A stretch of DNA of 64,000 bases from AC-32 sp963755635 (GTDB lineage: Bacteria; Actinomycetota; Thermoleophilia; Gaiellales; Gaiellaceae), in assembly GCA_963755635.1 (NCBI GenBank), contig CAVWKS010000023.1:1-64000 (forward strand). Reading direction: 5' to 3'. The position numbers were made by a program, and so were the translations under genes. Shown in pieces: positions 39,916-48,218 of the stretch; positions within the stretch are counted from its first letter, which is position 1; each line of letters opens with the position of its first letter. Below the pieces are notes generated by a model that did not search any database, was not told the DNA's origin, and saw only the letters and a program-made list of their open reading frames with translations.

Positions 39916-40035
39916 TTCCCGCGTCGCCCGCTTCGCTTTCCGCTCCGCTCGGCAAGCGAGCCGGCTTTGCCGGCTCGCGCAGGGGCTGACGGTCGGCCGG
40001 GCTGGCCGCGCCCGTCAGCGCCGGCCGCGGCGGCG
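39916..40035. repeat. Hairpin-containing repeat, copy 2
   Basis: Second copy of the element at 39228-39350. The 37-base block 39916-39952 is identical, and the perfect 10-bp hairpin GCGAGCCGGC-TTT-GCCGGCTCGC lies at 39956-39978. It follows the lipoprotein stop by 15 bases and may also terminate its transcript. Confidence 0.75.
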
Positions 40036-40118
40036 GATGCAAGACCTAAGGCAGGGTTGGAGGAACCTGAACGATTCCTTGTCCCGCGCCTTACGGGGAC
40101 GGGTGTAGACCTCCTTCC

Positions 40119-40418
40119 ATGAACACCAACTCCGACACAGCCAAGCGGCGCGTGCTCGCCGCATTCCTCGCACTCTTCGCGCTCGTCGTGCTCGCCGCCG
40201 CGATCGCGCGCGCGCGTCCAGCAGTCACGACCGCACAATCACAACAGCCGACCGTCGCAGTGGTGAAGCTGCCCGGCGGCGGGACTCGCACGGTTCTCGT
40301 TCGACCGGCACATGCCACGACCCAGACCTCGGGCGGCGGCCGGACACAGCTCGTGTCCACCATCGGTCCGGGCGGCAAGGTCGTCATGGCGCCCGCAGGC
40401 GGCGGAGGCGACCGATGA
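40119..40418 (+). CDS. Small single-pass membrane protein before apbE
   Basis: 99 residues: a basic start, one membrane helix (VLAAFLALFALVVLAAAIAR), then an external tail rich in Gly, Thr and Gln (VKLPGGGTRTVLVRPAHATT onward). Its stop overlaps the ATG of apbE by four bases, so the two are coupled. Such a protein might receive or carry the flavin attached by ApbE. The usual acceptor motif (S/T-G-A-T) is not present, so that role is only a guess. Confidence 0.7.
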   Translation: MNTNSDTAKRRVLAAFLALFALVVLAAAIARARPAVTTAQSQQPTVAVVKLPGGGTRTVLVRPAHATTQTSGGGRTQLVSTIGPGGKVVMAPAGGGGDR

Positions 40419-41371
40419 CGCACCGCCTCGAGCGTCAGCAGTTCGACGCCATGGGAACTGCGTGCGAGGTCGCCGTGTACGCGCAACCTGCGGAACGGGC
40501 GCATGCGCTCCGCGCCCTGGCGGCCGGCCGCGCAGAGGTGGACGAGTGCGCGCGCGTGCTCACCCGTTTCGACCCCCGTTCCGACCTGTCGCGCTTGAAC
40601 GCCGCGGCCGGTAGCTGGGTCGAGGTCGACGCGCGTGTCGTCGCCGCGCTCCGGGAATCGCTGCGCGCGCGCCGGGCCACCGGCGGCCGCTTCGATCCGA
40701 CGATCCTGCCCGCGCTCGTCGCCGCCGGCTACGACCGCACGTTCACCGAGCTCGAGCCTCGCCCGGCGCGGCAGGTCGAGGGCTGGCGCGCCGGCGCGGG
40801 CCTCTTCATCGACGAGGACGGCAGCCGTGCACGCATCGATGCCGGCGCCGCCGTGGATCTCGGCGGGATCGGCAAGGGCTTCTCGGCACAGCGCGCGCTC
40901 GAGGCCATGCGGCGCGCGTGGCCGGAGCTCCAGGGCGGGCTGGTCGACCTCGGCGGAGACATCGCCTTCTTCGGCGCGCCGCCCGGCGCCACCGCGTGGC
41001 GGGTCGCGGTCGCCGACCCGCGGCGGCCTGGCGAGACCCTGACGACGCTCGCCGTCCGCGACGCCGGCGTCGCGAGCTCGGGCCGCGACCGCCGCCGGTT
41101 CGGGCCGGAGCGGTCGCTCCATCACCTGATCGACCCCGTCACGGGCGCGCCCGCGGTCGCCGGTCCCCTCGCGGTGACCGTGGTCGCGCCCGACGCGACT
41201 GAGGCAGAGGTTCACGGCACGACACTCGCGATCAGCACGCTCGACGAAGCGCGAGCGCACATCGAGGCCCACTCCGGCGTCTCGGCGCTGTACGTGCCCC
41301 ACCAGGGATCGCCAGTGCGGCTCGGCGCGTTGCCGGTCGCGCTGCAGATCCGGTTCGAGGTCGCGGCCTGA
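40415..41371 (+). CDS. apbE: FAD:protein FMN transferase (ApbE)
   Basis: Flavin transferase of 318 residues that attaches FMN covalently to a threonine of exported redox proteins, using FAD. Characteristic segments are FDAMGTACEVAVYA, the metal/FAD region DLGGIGKGFSAQRA, GGLVDLGGDIAFFG and the final HLIDPVTGAPA with a conserved Asp. No signal peptide is visible, so it may act inside or be anchored through partners. It overlaps the following ferric-reductase-like membrane gene by one base (TGATG). The covalent-flavin target is not obvious in the window. Confidence 0.9.
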   Translation: MTHRLERQQFDAMGTACEVAVYAQPAERAHALRALAAGRAEVDECARVLTRFDPRSDLSRLNAAAGSWVEVDARVVAALRESLRARRATGGRFDPTILPALVAAGYDRTFTELEPRPARQVEGWRAGAGLFIDEDGSRARIDAGAAVDLGGIGKGFSAQRALEAMRRAWPELQGGLVDLGGDIAFFGAPPGATAWRVAVADPRRPGETLTTLAVRDAGVASSGRDRRRFGPERSLHHLIDPVTGAPAVAGPLAVTVVAPDATEAEVHGTTLAISTLDEARAHIEAHSGVSALYVPHQGSPVRLGALPVALQIRFEVAA

Positions 41372-41943
41372 TGGTCGTCGCGCACCTTCCGCTCGCCTGG
41401 ATCATCGCGCGCGCGGCCGGCATGGTCGCGCTGGCGCTGCTGACGTTCTCGACCTGGCTCGGCCTCGCGATGAGCACCAGGATCCTGGGGCCCCGCCGCC
41501 AGAAGGCCCTGCTCGGCTGGCACCAGACGCTCGTCTGGACAGGCCTCTCGATGCTCGTCCTCCACGCGGGCGCGCTGCTCTTCGATCCGGTTCTCCACTT
41601 CGGTCTCCCCTCCGTGCTCGTGCCCTTCGCTGCCTCCTGGCGGCCAGGCGCAGTCGCGATGGGCGTGATCGCCGGCTGGCTCTCGCTGATGCTCGCGCTC
41701 TCGTTCCGGGCCCGGCGCTGGATCGGCCACCGCGGCTGGCGGCTCCTGCACTACGCGAGCTTCGCGGCTTTCGGGCTCGCGCTCCTGCACGCGCTCTCCG
41801 CCGGCACCGACTTCGCGGGAGTCAAGGGCACGATCGTGGCGGCGGTCGCCCTCGCGCCGGTTCTCTGGCTGGGGTTCCTGCGCATCCTGGAGCCGCGGAC
41901 GCGTCCGGTCCGGCGTGCGACTCCGGCGATCCAGCCCGCCTAA
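41371..41943 (+). CDS. Ferric-reductase-like membrane b-type cytochrome
   Basis: Membrane protein of 190 residues with five or six helices. Histidines capable of binding heme are placed as in the ferric-reductase-like transmembrane family: LLGWHQTLVW, LVLHAGALL, LLHYASFAAF and LALLHALSAG. A small periplasmic loop and a proline-rich tail complete it. Coupled to apbE by a one-base overlap. With ApbE and the DM13 protein it suggests transfer of electrons across the membrane to an extracellular flavin or metal acceptor (inference). Confidence 0.82.
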   Translation: MVVAHLPLAWIIARAAGMVALALLTFSTWLGLAMSTRILGPRRQKALLGWHQTLVWTGLSMLVLHAGALLFDPVLHFGLPSVLVPFAASWRPGAVAMGVIAGWLSLMLALSFRARRWIGHRGWRLLHYASFAAFGLALLHALSAGTDFAGVKGTIVAAVALAPVLWLGFLRILEPRTRPVRRATPAIQPA

Positions 41944-41986
41944 TTCCCCCTCTTGCCCTCGGCGTCTGCAGCCGATACAAAGCGCT

Positions 41987-43321
41987 GTGGAAGCTGCGGA
42001 ACAGGCTTGGCGGCCGCTCGGTGAGCTGCTCCTCTCGAAGAACCTGATCGCGCGCGAAGAGCTCGAGCAGGCTCTCTCGGAGCAGGAGCAGACCGGGAAG
42101 CTGCTCGGGGGGATCCTCGTCGACCGCGGATTCATCTCGGGGCCGGCGCTCGCGATTGCGCTGGCCGAGCAGTTCGGTGTCGAGCTAGACCAGCAGCAGG
42201 GCTTCGGCACCGGCCTCTGGGCCGAGATCGAGCGGCGCCACCGCTCGGAGCGCGGGGACGACGAGCCCGAGCTCGAGACCGAGGTCGAGGCGACCGTCGT
42301 GAAGCTCGAGCCGCCGCAGCCGTCCCTCGAGGCCGTCCCCGACCCTGAGCCCGAGCCGGACCCGCAGCTGCAGCTGCTCGAAGAAAAGAACCGCCGGCTG
42401 CAGGACGAGATCGAGCGGCTCCACGCCGAGTTCACGAAGCTTCGGGTCATCGAGGCCGAGCCGGACCCGCAGCTCGAGCGCCTGGGGGAAGAGAACCGCG
42501 GCCTGCAGCACGAGATCGAGCGCCTGCACACGGAGCTGACGCAGCTTCGGGCAATCGAGCCCGAGCCGGATCCGCGGCTGGATCAGCTCGGCGAGGCGAA
42601 CCGCGGCCTGCAGGAGGAGATCGAGCGCCTGCACGCGGAGCTGACGCAGCTTCGGGCGATCGAGCCCGAGCCGGATCCGCGGCTGGAACAGCTCGGCGAG
42701 GCGAACCGCGGCCTGCAGCACGAGATCGAGCGCCTGCACACGGAGCTGACGCAGCTTCGGGCGATCGAGCCCGAGCCGGATCCGCGGCTGGCGCAGCTCG
42801 GCGAGGCGAACCGCGGCCTGCAGGAGGAGATCGGGCGCCTGCACGCGGAGCTGACGCAGCTTCGGGCGATCGAGCCCGAGCCGGATCCGCGGCTGGATCA
42901 GCTCGGCGAGGCGAACCGCGGCCTGCAGCACGAGATCGAGCGCCTGCACGCGGAGCTCACGCAGCTTCGGGCGATCGAGCCCAACCCGCAGCTGGAGCGG
43001 CTCGAGGAAGAGAACCGTCTGCTCCAGGACGAGATCGAGCGGCTCAACGCAGGGTTCACGAAGCTCCGCGTCGTCGAGGCGCCGGACCCCGAGCCGGAGC
43101 TGCCGTCTGCGCATTTGCTCTTCGTGCCGACGCCGAAGCGCTATTTGCTGGTCGAGCGACAAGGGCCACCGCCGGGCCGAGGCGACGAGATTGCGCTCTC
43201 GGAGGGCCGCTTCGTCGTCGGCAAGCTCGGGCCCGCGCCGATTCCCGGCGATCGCCGCGCCTGCGCTTTCCTGCTCGCACTGCGCGTAGCCCCGGCATCA
43301 CTCGCCAGAATGGGCGCATGA
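41987..43321 (+). CDS. GspE-N-domain protein with seven 35-residue coiled-coil repeats
   Basis: About 444 residues from GTG 41987. Residues about 10-70 form a GspE-N/MshEN-like domain (LGELLLSKNLIAREELEQAL, then GGILVDRGFISGPALAIALA). From about 123 to 366 come seven tandem units of 35 residues of the type PDPRLxQLGEANRGLQ, EEIERLHAELTQLRAIEPE. Each has heptad spacing, giving a long coiled coil with regular Pro-Asp-Pro breaks. A non-repeat C-terminal domain follows. The DNA repeats (about 105 bp each, 42356-43085) are nearly identical. There is no ATPase domain, so it is not a secretion motor. Function unknown. The stop overlaps the CDF transporter start. Confidence 0.75.
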   Translation: MEAAEQAWRPLGELLLSKNLIAREELEQALSEQEQTGKLLGGILVDRGFISGPALAIALAEQFGVELDQQQGFGTGLWAEIERRHRSERGDDEPELETEVEATVVKLEPPQPSLEAVPDPEPEPDPQLQLLEEKNRRLQDEIERLHAEFTKLRVIEAEPDPQLERLGEENRGLQHEIERLHTELTQLRAIEPEPDPRLDQLGEANRGLQEEIERLHAELTQLRAIEPEPDPRLEQLGEANRGLQHEIERLHTELTQLRAIEPEPDPRLAQLGEANRGLQEEIGRLHAELTQLRAIEPEPDPRLDQLGEANRGLQHEIERLHAELTQLRAIEPNPQLERLEEENRLLQDEIERLNAGFTKLRVVEAPDPEPELPSAHLLFVPTPKRYLLVERQGPPPGRGDEIALSEGRFVVGKLGPAPIPGDRRACAFLLALRVAPASLARMGA

Positions 43322-44223
43322 GCGCTCACGACCACCAGCACGACTACGGCCGGCGAGCCCTCGCCGTTTCGTTCGCGCTGATCGCCGGCCTGATGGTCGG
43401 GGAGGTCGTCTTCGGGGTCGTCGCCGGCTCCCTGGCGCTGCTGGCGGACGCGGGTCACATGCTCACGGACGCTGCCGCCCTGGCGCTGGCGCTCGTGGCC
43501 GCGTCGTACGCCGGGAAGCCCGCGCGCGGGCGCTGGACGTTCGGCTTCCGGCGGCTCGAGATCCTGGCGGCGCACGTGAACGGGATCACGCTGCTGGTCG
43601 TGGGGGTCGTGATCGTCTACACGGCGATCCGGCGCCTGGTCAACCCGACGGAGGTGCGGGGTGGCGTGGTGCTCGTGGTCGCGCTCGCCGGGGTGGCGGT
43701 GAATCTCGTGGCGACCGCGCTGCTCGCGCGCTCGAGCCGCGAGAGCCTGAACGTCCGCGGGGCCTTTCTCCACCTCGCCACCGATCTCGCCGCCTTCGCC
43801 GGGACCGCTGTCGCCGGGGCCGTCGTGCTGGCGACCGGCTGGAACCGCGCCGATCCTGTCGCGAGCCTCGTCGTCGCCGGGCTGATCTTCTGGTCGAGCT
43901 ACGTGCTCCTGCGCGAGTCGACCCGGATCCTGCTCGACATCGCGCCGGGCGAGCCGCGCGAGGTGGCGAACGCGATGCTCGGCGTGCCGGGAGTCCGCGA
44001 GGTGCACGACCTGCACGTCTGGACCGTGGGCAGCGGCTTCACGTCGGTCTCCGCGCACGTCCTCGTCGAGCCCGGCGCCGACTGCCACGCGCTCCGGCGC
44101 GAGCTCGCGGGGCTACTCGACGAGCGGTTCTCGCTAAGCCACTCCACGCTCCAGGTCGAGCACGCACGGGGGGACGCGGTTGCGGGAGCGGGGCTGCCGG
44201 TCGTCGCCCGGCGCGATGCCTAA
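43318..44223 (+). CDS. Cation diffusion facilitator (CDF) efflux protein
   Basis: Divalent metal/proton antiporter of 301 residues, CzcD/ZitB type. Six helices are visible. The transport-site residues are in LLADAGHMLTDAAALAL (His and Asp) and FLHLATDLAAFAG (His and Asp). A His-rich start (HDHQHDYG) and a C-terminal ferredoxin-like domain with VHDLHVWTVG and FSLSHSTLQVEH bind further metal. It probably exports zinc or a similar metal. The start overlaps the coiled-coil gene (ATGA). The stop overlaps the mannosyltransferase stop on the other strand. Confidence 0.92.
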   Translation: MSAHDHQHDYGRRALAVSFALIAGLMVGEVVFGVVAGSLALLADAGHMLTDAAALALALVAASYAGKPARGRWTFGFRRLEILAAHVNGITLLVVGVVIVYTAIRRLVNPTEVRGGVVLVVALAGVAVNLVATALLARSSRESLNVRGAFLHLATDLAAFAGTAVAGAVVLATGWNRADPVASLVVAGLIFWSSYVLLRESTRILLDIAPGEPREVANAMLGVPGVREVHDLHVWTVGSGFTSVSAHVLVEPGADCHALRRELAGLLDERFSLSHSTLQVEHARGDAVAGAGLPVVARRDA

Positions 44224-45713
44224 CCGCTTTCGAGCAGCGCCGTAGGGAGCGGCCGGGAGACGCCCATCACCCGCCCTGCGGCGAAGAGGAGAACGACCAG
44301 GAGCACGGAGGCGGCGCCGTAGTGGACGCCGTCCATCACCCAGGGCGAGGTCAGGCCGTGAAACGGATCGGCCGGGACGAGCGTGAGGGCGAGGACTCCG
44401 GTGACGAGCGCGCCGGCGAACAGGAGCGCCTCGTCGGCGAGCAGTCCCAGAAACGGCGCGAACCAGGCCGCGTACCAGGGCAGGAGGTACGGCATCGACA
44501 GCACGAGCAGCAGCAGGGCGATGCCCATTGACTGTTCCGGGCTGTTACGAGCTCCGACCCGGATTGCCAGGAAGACGAAGCAGACCAGAAACGCGATCTC
44601 GACCGCTCCGGCTACGTGGGCTCCCGACGCCGATCCCGCAACGGAGGTGACCAGCGCCTGCGCGCCCTGCCCGACGAGATGGGAGGGGCTCGCCCAGGCT
44701 TCCAACCCGCCGCTCGTCGCGAGGGAAGCCAAGGTGTGCCGGCCCGCCGAAAACGGGATCAGGCACGCGAGCGTCGAGGCACAGATCAGCGCAATGTGCG
44801 TCGCCAGGATCCGGCCTCGGCCGCCTGCGCGAACGGTCCACCACAGCCAGAGCGCCAGTGCCGCCACGAGCGGCGGCTTGATCAGGCACGCCGCCGTCAG
44901 CAGCAGCGTCACGGCCAGCGCGCTTGCGGACGCCGGCGGCGGGCGCGTGACCGCTATGGCGAGCGCGGCCGCCAGGGGCGCGGCAATCAGCGCATCGACG
45001 TGCGCACCGCCGACGGTGTGCACGACGAGCACCGGGTTGAGACCGACGAGCGCCGCCGCGAGCGCCGCCCGCCGGGGGCAGCTTCGGACCGCTGCCAGCG
45101 CCACCAGGCCCGTGGCCGCCGCGACGGCGAGCCCGGCGAGGAGCTTGTAGGCGAGAATGATCGACCCGGGCGAGCCGGCCCACGCTCGCGCGATTCCGGC
45201 GCTCACGATCGTGAAGAGCGGGCCGTAGACGGAATGCGCAGTCAGCCACTGGTGGGAGGCAACGGCGACGAACGGGTCGTGCGGAAACGCCGAGAGCGGG
45301 TGGAGGTACGGGTTGCGGTGGTAGACGGCCTCGATTCGGCCGTAGGCGGCGTAGGTGTAGACGTCGCGGGAGAGCAGGAGGGGCGACGCGACGGAGATCG
45401 CCAGGCTCGCGGCCGAGGCGCCGAGCACCGCCGAGAGCCGGACCCTGCCGGCCCAGGCCTCGACGAGCAGAAGGGCGTAGGCGATGAGCACGAGCGCCAG
45501 GAAGATCCAGGCGATGCCCGTCAGGCTGTCCCGGCCGAGCCGATCGAGGCCCGCGTCGCTCGCGAGGCCCGTGGCCCATGACGGAGGTCGCGCCCCGGCC
45601 GGCAGCGGCACCGTCAGCGGGGACATCCGTGCGCCCGCGACCACCGCCAGCGCGACGTAGCCGGTCACCACGACCGCCAGGCAGGTCCAGGCCCGGAGAG
45701 ACGTCTTGCTCAC
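44220..45713 (-). CDS. Membrane mannosyltransferase-like protein (MptA/B, GT87-like)
   Basis: Integral membrane protein of about 497 residues with some twelve hydrophobic segments. A short motif near residue 130, LLLSRDVYTYAAYGRIEAVY followed by HRNPYLHP, matches the catalytic loop of polyprenol-phosphate-mannose-dependent transferases such as MptA/MptB, including the critical Arg-Asp. Such enzymes extend lipid-linked mannans outside the membrane. GTG 45713 overlaps the DCC gene stop (GTGA). Downstream it converges on the CDF gene. The exact acceptor cannot be inferred. Confidence 0.8.
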   Translation of the reverse strand: MSKTSLRAWTCLAVVVTGYVALAVVAGARMSPLTVPLPAGARPPSWATGLASDAGLDRLGRDSLTGIAWIFLALVLIAYALLLVEAWAGRVRLSAVLGASAASLAISVASPLLLSRDVYTYAAYGRIEAVYHRNPYLHPLSAFPHDPFVAVASHQWLTAHSVYGPLFTIVSAGIARAWAGSPGSIILAYKLLAGLAVAAATGLVALAAVRSCPRRAALAAALVGLNPVLVVHTVGGAHVDALIAAPLAAALAIAVTRPPPASASALAVTLLLTAACLIKPPLVAALALWLWWTVRAGGRGRILATHIALICASTLACLIPFSAGRHTLASLATSGGLEAWASPSHLVGQGAQALVTSVAGSASGAHVAGAVEIAFLVCFVFLAIRVGARNSPEQSMGIALLLLVLSMPYLLPWYAAWFAPFLGLLADEALLFAGALVTGVLALTLVPADPFHGLTSPWVMDGVHYGAASVLLVVLLFAAGRVMGVSRPLPTALLESG

Positions 45714-46087
45714 CGGCGACGAGGGTCGATGCGCAACAGCCTGGCCCAGCGGCCCCGGTGGGCGGCGACGTACCGGTAGGCGCGCTCGGTGGAGGCCGGG
45801 AAGGCGCTGAAGACGACGCCGAGCCAGCCCGCGCCGGGGAGCATGCGCGCCAGCGGTGCGGCCGCGGCGCCGCCCGAGTGGAGCCCGCCCACCTCGTCGA
45901 CGAGGTGCCAGGAGGCGAGACGGGCCTCCGGCTCCATCCCGGAGAGCAAGCGCTCGCCCTCCGCGCTCTGAATCGCAACGGCGCGAAGACGGCCTGGCCG
46001 GTCCCAGGCCAGGACCTTGTCGACCGTCCACTTGCAGAACCCGCAATCCCGGTCGTAGAGGATCACGGCATCGCCCCGGCCGGTCAT
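45710..46087 (-). CDS. DCC-family thiol-disulfide oxidoreductase (DUF393)
   Basis: 125 residues with the DCC signature VILYDRDCGFCKWTVDKVLA (redox-active C-x-x-C, about residues 15-18) and a thioredoxin-like fold. Family members occur next to HTTM membrane proteins in many bacteria, as here. A disulfide-exchange or electron-relay role with the HTTM partner is likely. It overlaps both neighbours by four bases, so the HTTM, DCC and mannosyltransferase genes are translationally coupled. Confidence 0.85.
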   Translation of the reverse strand: MTGRGDAVILYDRDCGFCKWTVDKVLAWDRPGRLRAVAIQSAEGERLLSGMEPEARLASWHLVDEVGGLHSGGAAAAPLARMLPGAGWLGVVFSAFPASTERAYRYVAAHRGRWARLLRIDPRRR

Positions 46088-46992
46088 CCTGGCGCCGGCG
46101 GTAGTGCCGGGATCCGGGTCGCGGCCTCGCGGAGGCGGGCCAGGGCCCTCGGCCAGTTGACGAAGACGATCACCACTACCAGCAACTGCGTCCAGTAGCC
46201 GAGCCCGATCGTGAGCCAGATTCCTGCGTGCATGGCCACCACGGCCGGGACGAACAGCCAACGCAGCCGCGGCACGAGCAGCACGAGCGGGAAGAAGGTC
46301 TCGAGCAGGAGCGCGCCGGCAGCGACCACGTGCGCCAGCAACGGGCGGTCGGCGACGAAGAGGGCGAGGCGGTTCGGATGAGAACGGCTGTCGCTCGCGG
46401 CATAGAGGATCCAGCGGAGGTTCCCGCTCGTGATCCAGGCGAGCCCCGAGAACCGCCACTTCTGCAAGCCGGCGAGGAAGTAGGCCAGCGCGATCGTGAT
46501 CGTCATCGTCTGCACGGGCCACCCGAAACGCGCGCTCGGGGAGATCGGGTGGCGGGGGCGCACGCTCCATGCTTCGCCGGCGGCGCGGCCGGCGGCCAGT
46601 AGCACCAGCAGGCAGAGCAGCAGCAACGCGTCTCCGACGATCACCCGTCCGGCGCTGTTCAGCATTCCTTCCAGGACCAGCGAGCAGGCGAAAGCGAGCG
46701 GCAAGGTCGCCCTCAGCGCCAGCCCGGCAGCCGCTGCCACGGCGGCGGCGACTCCGCAGGCCTGGAGCACGGTCGCGACCTCCTGCGAGGGCATCTGCGT
46801 GAAGAGCCTCATGTAGAAGACCGGCTGGAAGAGCGCCGCCGGCTGGCCGGTGACCGCGCTGTAGTCGGTCGTCGCGAGCCGGAGCGCCAGCACCCCGCAG
46901 AGGCCGATTCGAACGGCGGCCAGCCGGCGCGCGTCTGCCGGCGCGAAGACCCAGCCGTCCGCGCGGCGCAGTAGTGACTCAGCCCACCTCAT
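46084..46992 (-). CDS. HTTM-domain membrane protein
   Basis: 302 residues with about eight helices; it resembles the HTTM (horizontally transferred transmembrane) domain of vitamin K-dependent gamma-carboxylase. Recognisable parts are DARRLAAVRIGLCGVLALRL, then LFTQMPSQEVATVL, and AYFLAGLQKWRFSGLAW with the conserved Lys-Trp. Partner of the DCC thiol oxidoreductase downstream and of a hypothetical protein upstream that overlaps it by 14 bases. Substrate unknown; carboxylation is not established for bacterial members. Confidence 0.82.
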   Translation of the reverse strand: MRWAESLLRRADGWVFAPADARRLAAVRIGLCGVLALRLATTDYSAVTGQPAALFQPVFYMRLFTQMPSQEVATVLQACGVAAAVAAAAGLALRATLPLAFACSLVLEGMLNSAGRVIVGDALLLLCLLVLLAAGRAAGEAWSVRPRHPISPSARFGWPVQTMTITIALAYFLAGLQKWRFSGLAWITSGNLRWILYAASDSRSHPNRLALFVADRPLLAHVVAAGALLLETFFPLVLLVPRLRWLFVPAVVAMHAGIWLTIGLGYWTQLLVVVIVFVNWPRALARLREAATRIPALPPAPG

Positions 46993-47464
46993 GCGCTCCT
47001 CTCGCGTTGCAGACCCAGACGAGTGTCCTGCTACCAGGAGCAGCCCGATCGCCCCTGCGATCGGACAGGTGCCATTCGAGGCGATAGATCCGCACGAGCC
47101 GCGTGCTCGAGGCGAGCTCGTCGTTTGCCTCGTGCAGCCAGGCGGCGCAGATGGCGTCCCGCGCCGGCTGCGCCTGCTTCGCGAAGCCGGCCAGGACGAA
47201 GCGGAATCCCCTGTAGCCGTGCGGAAGCGAGACGATCGGAACAGCGCGCTCGCGGCCCGAGGGCTCGACTGCGACGGCCTCCCAGCTCGTCTCCCGGTCG
47301 GTGCGGAGCGTGCTGAACAGCCTCCAGCTGGAGAACGGCCAGAGGTTCACGAGCGCCAGCGGACAGACGACGAGCGCCGTGAGGAAGAGCGCGACGAAGG
47401 GGCGCGCGTGGCGCGGCGGCGCCGGGCCGGCGGCGGGTGCCGGATTCCTCCACACCCGCTGCAT
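46979..47464 (-). CDS. Hypothetical single-pass membrane protein, HTTM partner
   Basis: 161 residues: a short cytoplasmic start, one helix (PFVALFLTALVVCPLALVNL), then an external domain with SWEAVAVEPSGRERAVPIVS, GFRFVLAGFAKQAQPARDAI and EWHLSDRRGDRAAPGSRTLV. It begins at ATG 47464 and overlaps the HTTM gene by 14 bases. I recognise no named family, but small proteins of this form commonly accompany HTTM genes. Likely part of the same membrane complex. Confidence 0.7.
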   Translation of the reverse strand: MQRVWRNPAPAAGPAPPRHARPFVALFLTALVVCPLALVNLWPFSSWRLFSTLRTDRETSWEAVAVEPSGRERAVPIVSLPHGYRGFRFVLAGFAKQAQPARDAICAAWLHEANDELASSTRLVRIYRLEWHLSDRRGDRAAPGSRTLVWVCNARGAHEVG

Positions 47465-47485
47465 GGTCGCACTAAGCTCCGTCGC

Positions 47486-48218
47486 GTGGCGGGGCTCGAG
47501 GGAAAGACCGCGATCGTCACCGGCGCCTCGAGCGGGATCGGCGCCGCGATCGCGCGGGCCGTGGCGGCCGAGGGCGCGCGCGTGGCCGGCGGGGCGCGGC
47601 GGGTCGGAGAGGTCGAGACTGACATCAGGCTCGAGCTCGACGTGACCGACCCCGAGAGCTGCGAGCGCTTCGTGGAGGAAGCCGTCGACCAGCCTCGGCG
47701 GCCTCGACATCCTGGTCAACAACGCGGGCCTCAGCCTCGGGCGCGAGCCGTTCGACGAGAGCAACGAGGACGACGAGGAGACCGTGCTCGAGACGAACGT
47801 GCACGGGCTGATGCGGATGACGCGCCTCTGCCTGCCGCACATCCGCGACGGCGGCCATATCGTCAATCTCGGCTCCGTCGCCGGCCGCCAGGCCTACGAG
47901 AACGCCGCCTCCTACGTCGCCTCGAAGTTCGCGGTCCGCGGCTTCACCTACGCGCTTCGCGAGGACCTGCTCGGCCGGCCGATCCACGTGACGACCGTCG
48001 ACCCGGGGCTGGTCGAGTCGAACTTCTCGCGCGTTCGCTTCCGCGGTGACGAGGAGAAGGCGGAGGCGGTCTACGCGAACGTCGAGCCGCTGACCCCGGA
48101 CGACGTCGCCGACTGCGTTGTCTTCGCGCTCACCCGCCCGCCGCACGTGAACGTGGACGAGCTCGTGCTGAAGGCGCTCGCGCAGTCCACGCCCACCCGG
48201 ATTGCGCGCAATACCTGA
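47486..48218 (+). CDS. Short-chain dehydrogenase/reductase, frameshifted
   Basis: SDR of about 243 residues after removal of one extra base near 47693 (CAGCCTCGGC). Rossmann motif TAIVTGASSGIGAAIA at the start, then GLDILVNNAGLSLG, the catalytic Ser region VNLGSVAGRQ and the active-site YVASKFA. As written, the first part (to Asp-Gln) and the second part (from LGGLD) are in different frames, while each is well conserved. I treat it as one gene with an insertion error. The stop overlaps the debranching enzyme start by one base. Confidence 0.85.

Noticed and set aside
40119..40418. Small membrane protein as FMN-binding target of ApbE
   Set aside because: No S/T-G-A-T type acceptor motif; only gene order supports it.
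42356..43085. Regular repeats that could look like a CRISPR array
   Set aside because: The repeats are contiguous, in frame and code heptad units; there are no unique spacers and no cas genes.
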